Positions 1 through 9,017 are shown, counted from the first letter of the stretch. The stretch is DNA of 64,000 nucleotides from an uncultured Lachnospiraceae bacterium (GCA_910585345.1 CAJUDS010000005.1:62001-126000), one strand, 5' to 3'. Numbers and translations: made by a program. The notes: generated by a model from the letters alone, not told the origin.

Positions 1-1
1 G

Positions 2-475
2 GCGCTGCAGCTGCAGGAAATTATCAACGATTTTGAAATAGAGTGCAGAATTATTATAAGAAAAAAACATCATGTAGTATATATGAAAGAGGGTTCCGGT
101 ATCGTAGATTTGCTGAATGTCACAGGAGCCCATGTCTCATTAATGAATCTGGAAAATCTGCGTATTGTAAAAGAAATGCGTAATTCCATTAATAGAAGGG
201 TCAATTGTGAAGCAGCGAATATCACAAAGACAGTCAATGCTTCTTCCAAACAGGTAGAAGATATTATGTTAATTCAAAATGCCATAGGGCTGAAAGAGCT
301 GCAGGCCGGTTTACGTGAAGTTGCGGAAATTCGCTTGGAATATCCGGATGCCAGCTTAAAAGAGTTGGGACAATATCTGAATCCGCCGGTTGGAAAATCC
401 GGTGTAAACCATAGATTGCGGAAATTAAGTGAGATTGCGGAGAAAATCCGGGATAATAAGGAGGAGAAGTTATGA
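2..475 (+). CDS. whiA: WhiA DNA-binding regulator, C-terminal part (5' end outside window)
   Basis: The reading frame is open from base 2, so the gene starts before the window; about 157 residues are visible. The segments NCEAANITKTVNAS and GKSGVNHRLRKL are the conserved core of the WhiA C-terminal helix-turn-helix domain. WhiA is a LAGLIDADG-derived DNA-binding protein linked to division and sporulation in Gram-positives. The stop overlaps the start of the next gene (ATGA), and the next gene is crh-like, matching the conserved rapZ-yvcK-whiA-crh order of Firmicutes. The assignment rests on motif recall plus this synteny. Confidence 0.92.
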   Translation, partial: ALQLQEIINDFEIECRIIIRKKHHVVYMKEGSGIVDLLNVTGAHVSLMNLENLRIVKEMRNSINRRVNCEAANITKTVNASSKQVEDIMLIQNAIGLKELQAGLREVAEIRLEYPDASLKELGQYLNPPVGKSGVNHRLRKLSEIAEKIRDNKEEKL

Positions 476-732
476 TTAAAAAGTCTGTGAAAATTGAGCT
501 CTCAAATGGATTAGAGGCCAGACCCGTGGCGTTGCTTGTGCAGGTCGCAAGCCAGTATGAAAGTACGATTTATCTGGAAACGAGCAGCAAAAGGGTGAAT
601 GCCAAGAGCATTATGGGAATGATGAGCCTGGGGCTTGATAATGGCGAGGAAGTTACGGTAATTTGCGAAGGGTCAGATGAAGAGGCGGCAACTGTAGATG
701 TTGAAAAGTTTTTAACTGGGAAGGCTTCATAG
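472..732 (+). CDS. crh: Crh-like HPr paralogue (catabolite repression, no phosphocarrier histidine)
   Basis: This 86-residue HPr-fold protein has the motif GLEARPVALLVQ, where HPr has GIHARP; residue 15 is Glu instead of the PEP-dependent phosphorylation histidine. The regulatory serine is kept (KSIMGMMSLGL, Ser46). In Bacillus, Crh has Gln15 and Ser46 and acts only as a CcpA co-effector, not in sugar transport by the PTS. The same role is inferred here. The start overlaps the whiA stop, so the pair is probably translationally coupled. Glu15 could mimic a charged state; that is speculation. Confidence 0.85.
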   Translation: MIKKSVKIELSNGLEARPVALLVQVASQYESTIYLETSSKRVNAKSIMGMMSLGLDNGEEVTVICEGSDEEAATVDVEKFLTGKAS

Positions 733-735
733 GAA

Positions 736-1635
736 ATGGCAAAAAAACTGCTTTTTATTTATAATCCTCAGGCAGGAAAAGGGAAAATACGGAGTAAGCT
801 GAGCGACATTATAGAGGTGCTTGTGGATGGCGGCTGGGAAGTGACGGTATATCCCACAAAAAAGCGGGGCGATGCCGTATGTGCTGCAAGAATAACAAAA
901 GGCAGTTATCAATACATTGTATGCAGCGGCGGCGACGGCACGCTTGATGAAGTAGTAACAGGTATGATGCAGGGAGAGGAGCGAATACCGGTCGGTTATA
1001 TTCCGGCTGGAAGTACCAACGATTTTGCATCAAGTCTGGGACTTCCTAAAAATATGGTGGAGGCGGCCCGGATCGCTGTAGGCGGTAAAAAGTTTTCCTG
1101 TGATGTGGGCGCATTTAATGAGGATACATTTGTTTATATCGCTGCTTTTGGCATATTTACAGATGTTTCCTATGAAACCCCGCAGAGCTTTAAAAATGTG
1201 CTGGGACACATGGCGTATATTCTGGAGGGGATGAAAAGACTGCCAAGCCTGCGCACATATTGTCTGGAGGTGGAGTGCAACGGAGAGACAATAGCAGATG
1301 AATTTCTGTTTGGTATGATTACCAACTCTACTTCTGTGGGTGGACTGAAAAAGATTACCGGCAAATATGTGGAATTGAATGACGGGCTTTTTGAGATTAC
1401 TTTAATTCGTAAGCCCAAGAATGCATTGGAATTAAATCAGATTATGACTGCGCTTGTGACAGAGAGCATGGATGCAGAAAGCATTGTCCATGCGAAAACA
1501 GACAGAATTGTTTTCCGCTCAGAGGAAACGGTGTCATGGACACTGGACGGTGAATACGGCGGCAGTCATACATTGGTAACAATTGAAAATAAGCCTCAGG
1601 CGATAGAGATTGTAGTACCTGTCTATGAAGAATAA
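736..1635 (+). CDS. Diacylglycerol/lipid kinase family protein (YegS/DagK type)
   Basis: This 299-residue cytosolic kinase begins three bases after the crh stop. It has the family nucleotide-binding motif CSGGDGTLDEVV near residue 60 and the second motif PAGSTNDFA near residue 95, where many members have GTGNDFA. A C-terminal YegS-like domain ends in a WTLDGE segment. DagK-type enzymes phosphorylate diacylglycerol for phospholipid recycling. The exact lipid substrate cannot be read from sequence, and YegS/BmrU-like enzymes act on other lipids. A strong terminator follows. Confidence 0.85.
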   Translation: MAKKLLFIYNPQAGKGKIRSKLSDIIEVLVDGGWEVTVYPTKKRGDAVCAARITKGSYQYIVCSGGDGTLDEVVTGMMQGEERIPVGYIPAGSTNDFASSLGLPKNMVEAARIAVGGKKFSCDVGAFNEDTFVYIAAFGIFTDVSYETPQSFKNVLGHMAYILEGMKRLPSLRTYCLEVECNGETIADEFLFGMITNSTSVGGLKKITGKYVELNDGLFEITLIRKPKNALELNQIMTALVTESMDAESIVHAKTDRIVFRSEETVSWTLDGEYGGSHTLVTIENKPQAIEIVVPVYEE

Positions 1636-1640
1636 TATAA

Positions 1641-1672
1641 AAAAAGAATTTTGCATTGCAAAATTCTTTTTT
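1641..1672. terminator. Bidirectional intrinsic terminator
   Basis: A 14-bp perfect stem (1641-1654 with 1658-1671) has a 3-nt loop. A-rich and T-rich flanks give a U-tract on both strands. It lies between the convergent lipid kinase and lipoprotein genes. Confidence 0.9.
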
Positions 1673-1675
1673 GCT

Positions 1676-2227
1676 TTATTCCTGATTCTGTACAGGCTGT
1701 GCATTGGAAACCTCAGGGTGCAGGTATGCGTACTGCAATGCCTTATTGTCAGAAGTAATCATAGTGCTCAGCACGATATCGCCGCTTTGCAAATACCACA
1801 CGTTTCCATAATTATCGGGCCGGTCTGTATTGTAGCCGCTTTCTCCGTATACGTCGTTCACGGAAGTGTTGATAGTATTGTACAATTCATATAATTCATC
1901 CGCGCTTTGAGAGCCATAAGCCCATGCAACGCACATGAGCCGTTCGTTGTCGTCAAACATATACTTGACGGTACCGTTATGACCGTTGTATTCTTTTGGC
2001 CAGGTGTAACAGATTCCGCCGTATACGGAATCATATGTTGCGTAATGACTGCCCTCTGTATCAACGGCATCCTGGGGACTTGCATTCCAGCTAAGCTCGG
2101 TAAAAGGACAGTTGAGTGTGGGCAGCGGCGGTTCCTGCGTGGCGGTCGCCTCCCCGGCGCCGCAGGCAGAGAGGAAACATAGAATAAGACCGCAGATCAA
2201 AATGGAGATGACGTGTTTTTTGTTCAT
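1676..2227 (-). CDS. Putative secreted lipoprotein of unknown function
   Basis: This 183-residue protein has a typical type II signal peptide: MNKKHVISILICGL followed by the lipobox LSAC, with the lipidated Cys at residue 22. A short Thr/Pro-rich linker follows. The mature part has aromatic and acidic residues but no domain I recognise. It should sit on the outer face of the cytoplasmic membrane. It lies 20 bp after the AraC-type regulator on the same strand, so they may be cotranscribed, but I see no functional link beyond that. Confidence 0.7.
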   Translation of the reverse strand: MNKKHVISILICGLILCFLSACGAGEATATQEPPLPTLNCPFTELSWNASPQDAVDTEGSHYATYDSVYGGICYTWPKEYNGHNGTVKYMFDDNERLMCVAWAYGSQSADELYELYNTINTSVNDVYGESGYNTDRPDNYGNVWYLQSGDIVLSTMITSDNKALQYAYLHPEVSNAQPVQNQE

Positions 2228-2247
2228 AAACCCTCCGTTGTTTCAAG

Positions 2248-3105
2248 TCAGAATTCTGTTTTCACAAACTGTTTCGGAGTAATCCCTTTATATTTATGAA
2301 AAGTTTTAATAAAGTAGCTTTCATCGTTAAAGCCGCAGGAAATAGCCGCTTCTTTGATAGAAATATCTTTTGTGGAAAGCATTTCGCAGGCACATTCGAT
2401 GCGGTAATAATTCAGGTAATCGATAGGGGTGCGCTCTGTCATGCTGCGGAAATAACGGCAGAAATACTTGGGATTCATTCCGGCGATCCGCGCCAGACTG
2501 TCGAGACTAATGCTATTATAATAATTCTCCGCAATGTAGGCAAGAACATTTTTAATGGAGTTAAGACGCTCAGCGTCTTCCGCATTATTGACTTGTTTTT
2601 CGTAAAGGTGTTCTTCTAGAATAACGCCGATAAGCTGATACAGGCATCCCTGTGTCATAAATTCGTAGCCTGTTTTTCTGCGGGAGAGGGCGTCCGTCAG
2701 GTTGTCCACAATGGGGAGGATAGAAGAACTGTATTCTGAGAGCAGGGTATGGATGATGATTTTGTGATTCATAATATCTTGGATCATTTTGGTACAGGCA
2801 TGATTATCCTTCATAACGATTTGCAGATCAAATACAATACAGTCGTAAACGCAGCTGTGATCGTGCGGATTGCCGCCATGCAGAGTGCCGTCCGTAATAA
2901 AGATCACGTCTCCTTCGTGATAAACCCGCGTGTCGCTGTTGAGCGTGAGGTGAAAAGCGCCGGATATAATGCGGATAATCTCGTAGTGCCGGTGCCAGTG
3001 GTAAGGCATGTAGTATCTGGGACTGTGGGGTATTTCATGGTAAAAGGCGATTGGGAAATTAAATGTCCCCTGCTGCCTTCTTTCTTTGTAATCAAGATAT
3101 TTCAT
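2248..3105 (-). CDS. AraC-family transcriptional regulator with N-terminal cupin
   Basis: The protein has 285 residues. The N-terminal half is a cupin/AraC sensor domain (HWHRHYEIIRI, then a GDVIFI segment). The C-terminal 100 residues hold two helix-turn-helix units: SLDSLARIAGMNPKYFCRYF and IKEAAISCGFNDESYFIKTF, ending in GITPKQF. It is transcribed divergently from fucI across a 206-bp gap, which suggests it controls the fucose genes and probably senses a sugar or sugar intermediate. That target is inferred from position only. Confidence 0.88.
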   Translation of the reverse strand: MKYLDYKERRQQGTFNFPIAFYHEIPHSPRYYMPYHWHRHYEIIRIISGAFHLTLNSDTRVYHEGDVIFITDGTLHGGNPHDHSCVYDCIVFDLQIVMKDNHACTKMIQDIMNHKIIIHTLLSEYSSSILPIVDNLTDALSRRKTGYEFMTQGCLYQLIGVILEEHLYEKQVNNAEDAERLNSIKNVLAYIAENYYNSISLDSLARIAGMNPKYFCRYFRSMTERTPIDYLNYYRIECACEMLSTKDISIKEAAISCGFNDESYFIKTFHKYKGITPKQFVKTEF

Positions 3106-3183
3106 CCGCCGTTCTCCTATAAATAAGTGAATATTATTCTATTTTTTTTTATTATAACACTTTTGTTTTTGACTGTCAGCCTT

Positions 3184-3217
3184 TATAATGTAAATAGTAT
3201 CCGGGTGAAACGTTTTG
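3184..3217 (+). promoter_or_regulatory. fucI promoter -10 region and LacI-type half-palindromic operator
   Basis: A perfect TATAAT lies at 3184-3189. No good -35 lies at standard spacing; the nearest TTGACT is only 9 nt upstream, so an activator such as the divergent AraC protein may be needed. An operator-like TGAAACGTTTT at 3206-3216 matches the core repeated at 6280, 6429 and 10316 and lies just downstream of the expected start site. Confidence 0.55.
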
Positions 3218-3311
3218 GTTATGACTTTTCACATCCTGTTGTGATTGGACACGGGCATCCGGAAGTGCGCGGAAGTTAGTGATTGATCTTATTATTTAAG
3301 GAGGCTACGAA

Positions 3312-5114
3312 ATGGCAAAAAGCAGATTAATTGGGGATTATCCGGTAATTGGCATCAGACCTACGATTGACGGCCGGAGGGGCGTGCTGAAGGTAAGGGA
3401 ATCCCTGGAAGAGCAGACGATGAATATGGCAAAATCGGCTGCAAAGTTATTTGAAGAGAATTTAAAATATTCCAACGGTGAACCGGTTAAGGTAGTAATT
3501 GCAGACACAACCATCGGCCGTGTGGCAGAGGCGGCAGCGTGTGCGGCAAAATTCAAAAAAGAAGGTGTGGACATTACATTGACGGTAACGCCTTGCTGGT
3601 GTTATGGCGCGGAAACGATGGACATGGATCCGATGACAATTAAGGCTGTCTGGGGCTTTAATGGAACAGAACGTCCCGGCGCCGTATATCTGGCTTCTGT
3701 TCTGGCAACACATGCGCAGAAAGGTCTTCCGGCATTTGGCATTTACGGACATGAGGTGCAGGATGCGGACGATACATCTATCCCGGAAGATGTCAGAGAG
3801 AAGCTGCTGCGTTTCGGCCGTGCAGCCGTTGCGGCAGCTACCATGAGAGGGAAGTCCTATCTGCAGATCGGTTCCGTGACGATGGGGATCGGCGGTTCTA
3901 TTATCGATCCGGCCTTTATTGAAGAATATTTAGGCATGCGTGTGGAATCCGTGGATGAAGTAGAAGTAATCCGCCGTATGACAGAAGAGATTTATGACAA
4001 GGCAGAATATGAAAAGGCGTTAAAGTGGACAAAAGAAAAATGTAAAGAAGGTCTGGATAAAAATCCTGATTTCGTGAAGGCTTCCGCGGAAGAGAAAGAA
4101 AAGACATGGGAGTTTGTCGTTAAGATGATGGTGATAATCAAAGACCTGATGAACGGCAATGAGAACCTTCCGGAAGGCCGTGAAGAGGAAATGGTAGGAC
4201 ATAATGCCATTGCGGCAGGATTCCAGGGGCAGCGTCAGTGGACGGACTTCTATCCGAACTGTGATTTTCCGGAAGCGCTGTTGAACACTTCCTTCGACTG
4301 GAATGGTGCAAGAGAACCTTATATTCTTGCAACAGAGAATGATGTACTGAACGGTCTGGGTATGCTGTTTATGAAACTGCTGACAAACCGTGCGCAGATT
4401 TTTGCCGATGTACGTACATACTGGAGCGGTGAGGCTGTCAAGAGAGTAACCGGTTATGACATTGAAGGCCATGCAAAGGATGCCAATGGATTTATTCATC
4501 TGATCAACTCAGGCGCGGCATGTCTGGATGCCTGCGGAGAAGCAAAAGACGCAGATGGAAACGGCGTTATGAAACCGTGGTATGAAGTGACAGAGGCTGA
4601 TCAGGATGCTATCATGAATGCAACGGAGTGGTGTGCTGCGGACGTTGGATATTTCCGCGGCGGCGGATTTTCTTCCAGATTTGAAACAAAGGCAGAGATG
4701 CCCGCTACGATGATTCGTTTAAATCTGGTGAAAAATCTGGGACCGGTGCTGCAGATCGCAGAAGGCTGGACTGTACATCTTCCGGAGAAAGTGTCAGATA
4801 CGCTTTGGAAACGTACCGATTATACATGGCCGTGTACATGGTTTGCACCGAGATGCACGGGAGAAGGATATTTCAAAACAGCTTATGATGTCATGAATAA
4901 CTGGGGCGCTAACCACGGGGCGATCAGCTATGGACATATCGGAGCGGACATTATTACGCTTGCTTCAATTTTGAGAATTCCGGTATGTATGCACAATGTA
5001 CCGGAGGATAAGATTTTCCGTCCGTCTGCATGGAATGCATTTGGCGCTGACAGAGAAGGACAGGATTTCAGGGCATGCGGAGCATATGGACCGATGTATA
5101 AAACGATTAAATAA
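3312..5114 (+). CDS. fucI: L-fucose isomerase
   Basis: At 600 residues this is the usual length for FucI (EC 5.3.1.25), which converts L-fucose to L-fuculose in the cytosol using Mn2+. The N-terminal IGIRPTIDGRRGVLKVRESL, the ATENDVLNGLGMLF and FADVRTYWS segments that carry the metal-binding acidic residues, and the C-terminal NHGAISYGHIGAD are family hallmarks. Some FucI enzymes also act on D-arabinose. The start has a ribosome site (aaggagg) at 3298-3304. The gene is monocistronic, since a terminator follows. Downstream steps are the kinase at 17148 and the aldolase at 21524. Confidence 0.95.
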   Translation: MAKSRLIGDYPVIGIRPTIDGRRGVLKVRESLEEQTMNMAKSAAKLFEENLKYSNGEPVKVVIADTTIGRVAEAAACAAKFKKEGVDITLTVTPCWCYGAETMDMDPMTIKAVWGFNGTERPGAVYLASVLATHAQKGLPAFGIYGHEVQDADDTSIPEDVREKLLRFGRAAVAAATMRGKSYLQIGSVTMGIGGSIIDPAFIEEYLGMRVESVDEVEVIRRMTEEIYDKAEYEKALKWTKEKCKEGLDKNPDFVKASAEEKEKTWEFVVKMMVIIKDLMNGNENLPEGREEEMVGHNAIAAGFQGQRQWTDFYPNCDFPEALLNTSFDWNGAREPYILATENDVLNGLGMLFMKLLTNRAQIFADVRTYWSGEAVKRVTGYDIEGHAKDANGFIHLINSGAACLDACGEAKDADGNGVMKPWYEVTEADQDAIMNATEWCAADVGYFRGGGFSSRFETKAEMPATMIRLNLVKNLGPVLQIAEGWTVHLPEKVSDTLWKRTDYTWPCTWFAPRCTGEGYFKTAYDVMNNWGANHGAISYGHIGADIITLASILRIPVCMHNVPEDKIFRPSAWNAFGADREGQDFRACGAYGPMYKTIK

Positions 5115-5147
5115 AATAGAATAAAAGTCAGCGATACTTGAGAGGAT

Positions 5148-5185
5148 GCCGGAAGCCTGTAACAGGCTTTCGGCTTGCTTCTTTT
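5148..5185 (+). terminator. Intrinsic terminator after fucI
   Basis: A 10-bp stem (GCCGGAAGCC with GGCTTTCGGC, one G-U pair) and a 7-nt loop are followed by TTGCTTCTTTT. It separates fucI from the LacI-type gene. Confidence 0.8.
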
Positions 5186-5233
5186 CATCATATAGAATAT
5201 CTACAGGAGTTTCCTGATGATACGGGGGAAATT

Positions 5234-6241
5234 ATGCCGGCGACAATACGTGATATCAAAGACAGGACAGGGCTGTCCCTTGCTACAATTTCCAAATATA
5301 TCAATGGCGGAAATGTTCTGCCGGAAAATAAGACTAAAATAGAAACGGCAATTAAAGAGCTTAATTATGAAGTGAATGAAATTGCCAGAGGACTCGTGAC
5401 AAATAAAACCAGAACAGTAGGGGTTGTTGTATATAGTGTGGAAAGTCTCTTTAACGGGACGCTGCTTCATCATATCGGCAACGCTCTGCGGAAGGATAAA
5501 TACGGTCTGTTGATTTGTGATTCCTGCAATGATGAAAAAATAGAGGCGGAAAACATTCGCTTTTTACTGAAAAAAAAGGTAGACGGTATTATTGTAGTGC
5601 CGATAGCAAGGCGGTCTGATTTTTTGAAGCCTGCCCGCGACGCGGGCGTTCCCGTAGTGCTGCTTGACCGTTCTTTTGAAGATAGGGAAATGGACTGTGT
5701 GAAAATTGATAACCGGATGTCAGCGTTTCGTGCGGTGAACAGGCTCATTCAGTACCATCATAAAAAAATATCAATTATCTGTGCCAATATCAAAAATGAA
5801 TATACAGGATATGAACGCTACAGAGGTTTTATGGACGCCATGGAACAGGCGGGTCTGTCTGTACCGGAGGCGTATCAGAAAAAAGGAAACCATTCCATAG
5901 AATTTGGGTATCATAGTATGAAAGAACTGATTTCTCTGAAGGACCGCCCGACAGCAGTGTTTATGACTAATTATGAGATCAGCCTTGGGGCTGTGATGGC
6001 GGTTAACGAAGCCGGAATCAGGTGTCCGGAGGATATTTCCATGCTCGGCTTTGATGATTTGATTCTTTCCCATGTACTGAAACCGCAAATGTATATGGTG
6101 GTGCAGCCGATGAAAGAGATGGGGGAAAAGGCGGTGGAGATTTTGCTGCGGCATATTACCGGGAAAGAAAAGGAACTGCCGGTAGAAATTATTATGAGTA
6201 CCAGAATCAGCGAGGGTAATTCGATTGCCAGGCTTTTGTGA
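5234..6241 (+). CDS. LacI-family transcriptional regulator
   Basis: The protein has 335 residues. I chose the ATG at 5234 because it follows a GGGGGAA ribosome site and puts the HTH (TIRDIKDRTGLSLATISKYING) at the N-terminus; an upstream in-frame ATG would add 32 unrelated residues. A hinge (NEIARGLVTNKTRTVGV) and a periplasmic-binding-protein-like ligand domain follow, ending in the family segment SMLGFDDLILS. It lies just upstream of the kinase operon. GAAACGTTTC palindromes around 6.3-6.7 kb, 3.2 kb and 10.3 kb are its likely operators. The inducer is unknown. Confidence 0.9.
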   Translation: MPATIRDIKDRTGLSLATISKYINGGNVLPENKTKIETAIKELNYEVNEIARGLVTNKTRTVGVVVYSVESLFNGTLLHHIGNALRKDKYGLLICDSCNDEKIEAENIRFLLKKKVDGIIVVPIARRSDFLKPARDAGVPVVLLDRSFEDREMDCVKIDNRMSAFRAVNRLIQYHHKKISIICANIKNEYTGYERYRGFMDAMEQAGLSVPEAYQKKGNHSIEFGYHSMKELISLKDRPTAVFMTNYEISLGAVMAVNEAGIRCPEDISMLGFDDLILSHVLKPQMYMVVQPMKEMGEKAVEILLRHITGKEKELPVEIIMSTRISEGNSIARLL

Positions 6242-6279
6242 GGACAGGGCATGTAACAGTGCGCAATCTGTTTTTCATC

Positions 6280-6290
6280 AAAACGTTTCA
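6280..6290. promoter_or_regulatory. Candidate LacI-type operator (upstream copy)
   Basis: AAAACGTTTCA followed by CATAAG matches the operator at 10316 over the right half (CGTTTCACATAA). It lies about 55 bp upstream of the -35 box at 6343 and 149 bp upstream of the perfect palindrome at 6429. Confidence 0.5.
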
Positions 6291-6342
6291 CATAAGTTTT
6301 ATCCTTAGTATACACATTTGGGAAACATAAAAGCATAGGGGC

Positions 6343-6371
6343 TTGACAGGTATTTTAAAGCTGGTTATAAT
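6343..6371 (+). promoter_or_regulatory. Sigma-A promoter of the kinase operon
   Basis: TTGACA (6343-6348), a 17-nt spacer and TATAAT (6366-6371) form a consensus promoter. It drives transcription toward the carbohydrate kinase at 6458. Confidence 0.85.
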
Positions 6372-6428
6372 AACGTTATCTGCTGAAAAGAAAGGTGCAA
6401 TAACGGAGTGCTTTATTTTTTTAATCAA

Positions 6429-6446
6429 GAGCGAAACGTTTCGCTC
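6429..6446. promoter_or_regulatory. Perfect 18-bp palindromic LacI-type operator
   Basis: GAGCGAAACGTTTCGCTC is a perfect inverted repeat between the promoter and the ribosome site (GGGAGG) of the kinase gene, in the 5' untranslated region. A central CpG and this symmetry are typical of LacI-family sites. A further GAAACGTTT core lies inside the kinase gene at 6732-6740. Confidence 0.8.
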
Positions 6447-6457
6447 AAGGGAGGAAT

Positions 6458-7942
6458 ATGGGAAATCAATTATTGGGTATTGATATTGGAACAAGCGCCT
6501 GTAAAGTGGCCGTTTTTCATGAGGACGGTAAGGTTCTTGCACAATGTGCGAAACCATATCCGGTGTATTATCCGCAGAGCGGATGGGTGGAACAAAATCC
6601 CATGGAATGGTGGGATGCGGTCTGTGACGGTATCAGAGAGGCATTGTCCTGCGAGGGGGTTGAAGCGGAGTGTATTAAAGGGATTGGCGTAGACGGACAA
6701 AGCTGGTCGGCGATTCCTGTAGATCGTGAACGAAACGTTTTACATAATACACCGATCTGGATGGATACAAGAGCCAGACACATATGCGACAAAGTGAAAA
6801 AGGAGATAGGGTTTGAGCGTATTTTCGAGGTGGCGGGAAACGATTTTCTGCCGTCCTATGTAACGCCGAAGCTCCTTTGGTTCCGGGAGGAAAGGCCGGA
6901 AATTTTCGAAAGGACATATAAATTTCTGCAGAGCAACAGTTATATCGTCATGAAGCTGACGGGGGCTATGAGTCAGGATTATTCTCAATGTTATGGTATC
7001 CATTTTTTTGATATGGCCAGCCTGCATTATGATACGGCGCTTGCAGAGCTGCTTGGGCTTTCACCGGAGCTTATGCCGCAGCTTTGCCCCTGTGATGCGG
7101 TTATCGGAGAGGTGACAAAAGAAGCTGCGGATTTAACAGGGCTGAAAGTGGGTACTCCGGTGGTGGCTGGCGGCCTGGATGCGGCCTGCGGCGCTTTAGG
7201 CGCGGGTGTATACAAGGCCGGACAGACGCAGGAGCAGGGCGGGCAGGCGGGCGGTATGAGCATTTGCGCCGACAAGGCTCTGTCCCATAAGAAACTGATA
7301 CTGGGTACGCATGTAGTGCCGGGCCTATGGCTGCTGCAGGGCGGAACGGTGGGCGGAGGCGGTGCGCTGAAGTGGTTCCGGCAGGAGCTGGGCGGAGAAT
7401 GTTCTTTTGACGAACTGACAGCCGAAGCAGAGAAAATTGCGGCAGGTTCGGACGGGGTGGTATTTCTCCCTTATATGGCGGGTGAACGGTCGCCGATTTG
7501 GAATCCGGACGCAAAAGGTGTATTTTATGGGTTGTCCTTTGATAAGAGCAGAGCGCATATGATCAGAGCGGTGTTAGAGGGTGTGGCGTTTTCACTGGCG
7601 CATAATTTAAGGACGGCAATGGAAACGGGAGTCAGGATCGATACATTGAATGCGATGGGCGGCGCATCCAATTCTCTGTTGTGGACACAGATTAAGGCAG
7701 ATGTAACAGGGAAGAGAATACAGGTACCTGCATCCGATACGGCTACTACGCTTGGCGCTGCAATTTTGGCAGGCATAGGGTGCGGCGTATACCGCAGTTA
7801 TGAGGAGGCGGTAGGGCGTACCATTGCCATCACAAGGGTGCATGAGCCTGATGCAGAGAAACGGGCGGTTTATGACCGTTCCATGGAGTTGTATTTGAGG
7901 CTATATGAAAATCTGGAAAAAACATTTTCAGATTTTAAATAA
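6458..7942 (+). CDS. FGGY-family carbohydrate kinase (xylulokinase-like)
   Basis: This 494-residue protein has an N-terminal phosphate-binding motif (GIDIGTSACKVAVF), the sugar-binding segment GVDGQSWSAI, and the C-terminal ATP-binding region GGLDAACGALGAG and GGASNSLLWTQ. It resembles xylulokinases, but the neighbours (polyol dehydrogenase, aldo-keto reductase, class II aldolase) do not form a pentose pathway, so the sugar is uncertain. It would phosphorylate a ketose or polyol in the cytosol. It is first in an operon under the consensus promoter at 6343 and palindromic operators. A different kinase at 17148 is the better fuculokinase candidate. Confidence 0.82.
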   Translation: MGNQLLGIDIGTSACKVAVFHEDGKVLAQCAKPYPVYYPQSGWVEQNPMEWWDAVCDGIREALSCEGVEAECIKGIGVDGQSWSAIPVDRERNVLHNTPIWMDTRARHICDKVKKEIGFERIFEVAGNDFLPSYVTPKLLWFREERPEIFERTYKFLQSNSYIVMKLTGAMSQDYSQCYGIHFFDMASLHYDTALAELLGLSPELMPQLCPCDAVIGEVTKEAADLTGLKVGTPVVAGGLDAACGALGAGVYKAGQTQEQGGQAGGMSICADKALSHKKLILGTHVVPGLWLLQGGTVGGGGALKWFRQELGGECSFDELTAEAEKIAAGSDGVVFLPYMAGERSPIWNPDAKGVFYGLSFDKSRAHMIRAVLEGVAFSLAHNLRTAMETGVRIDTLNAMGGASNSLLWTQIKADVTGKRIQVPASDTATTLGAAILAGIGCGVYRSYEEAVGRTIAITRVHEPDAEKRAVYDRSMELYLRLYENLEKTFSDFK

Positions 7943-7967
7943 TGGAAAGATCAGGAGGAGAGAAAAT

Positions 7968-9017
7968 ATGAAAGCCGGAGTTGTACATGGCAGAGAAGAT
8001 ATTCGCTATGAAGAGATTGAAAGGCCCAAAGCCGGACCGGGCAAGGTGCTGGTCCGGGTAAAATATACAGGAATCTGCGGGTCAGATATTCCGCGGGTGA
8101 ACGGCGACGCCTGCCATTATTTTCCAAATGTACTGGGACATGAATTTTCGGGCACGGTGGAAGAAGTGGGAGAAGGCGTGACGACTTTAAAACCGGGAGA
8201 CCGGGTAGCAGGCGTGCCGCTTGTTCCATGCATGCAGTGCGGGGATTGCCAGAAAGGGAATTATTCGCTGTGCAGGCATTACAGTTTTATCGGTTCCAGG
8301 GAGTTCGGAAGCTTTGCACAGTATGTAGCGGTGCCGGAAAGGAATGCGGTCAGATTTGACGATGCCGTCAGCTTTGAAGAAGGAGCGTTTTTTGAACCGG
8401 CTACAGTGGCGCTTCATGGTCTGCGCAGAGTGGATTACAAAGGCGGCAGGACGGTGGCTGTTCTGGGAGGAGGAACGATCGGCATGCTGACTATGCAGTG
8501 GGCAAAAATATTTGGCGCAAAAAAGACAGTGGTATTTGATATCGTAGAAGAGAGACTGGATTTGGCCAAACGTCTTGGCGCAGACTGTGTGATAAATTCC
8601 GGCAAAGAAGATTTTATGGACAAAGTAAACGCGGTTACGGAAGGCCGGGGATTTGACTATATTTATGAGACGGCAGGAAACACCGTTACGATGAAGCTGG
8701 CGTTTGAACTGGCGGCAAATAAGGCGCAGGTGTGCTTTATCGGTACGCCGAGAAAAGAGCTGTCGTTTGGCGTGCAGGAATGGGAGAACTTGAACCGCAA
8801 GGAATTTACCCTCACAGGATCATGGATGAGTTATTCGGCCCCGTTTCCCGGCGATGAATGGGAGCTGACAGCACACTACTTTAAAACCGGACAACTGCAG
8901 TTTGACGATTCCTTTGTTTTCCGAAAAATACCGCTTTCCAGAATTGGCGAAGCTTTTGAGATGTTTAAAACGCCAGGTGCGGTAAAAGGGAAGATATTAA
9001 TTGACAGCGAAGCTTAA
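7968..9017 (+). CDS. Zinc-dependent medium-chain dehydrogenase (galactitol-1-phosphate / sorbitol dehydrogenase type)
   Basis: The protein has 349 residues. I chose the ATG at 7968 after AGGAGGAG; an upstream in-frame ATG lies inside the kinase gene. It has the catalytic zinc segment GICGSDIPR with GHEFSGTV, a complete structural-zinc lobe (CMQCGDCQKGNYSLC), and a Rossmann motif (VLGGGTIGMLTMQWAK). It probably oxidises a polyol or polyol phosphate with NAD+. The pairing with a class II aldolase of the GatY/KbaY type resembles galactitol catabolism, but that is only an analogy. Confidence 0.82.
   Translation: MKAGVVHGREDIRYEEIERPKAGPGKVLVRVKYTGICGSDIPRVNGDACHYFPNVLGHEFSGTVEEVGEGVTTLKPGDRVAGVPLVPCMQCGDCQKGNYSLCRHYSFIGSREFGSFAQYVAVPERNAVRFDDAVSFEEGAFFEPATVALHGLRRVDYKGGRTVAVLGGGTIGMLTMQWAKIFGAKKTVVFDIVEERLDLAKRLGADCVINSGKEDFMDKVNAVTEGRGFDYIYETAGNTVTMKLAFELAANKAQVCFIGTPRKELSFGVQEWENLNRKEFTLTGSWMSYSAPFPGDEWELTAHYFKTGQLQFDDSFVFRKIPLSRIGEAFEMFKTPGAVKGKILIDSEA

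Noticed and set aside
6429..6446. Reading the palindrome as a CcpA cre site
   Set aside because: The symmetry and flanks (GAGCGAAACGTTTCGCTC) match a local LacI operator better than the cre consensus, and it recurs only at linked promoters in this window; CcpA binding is still not excluded.
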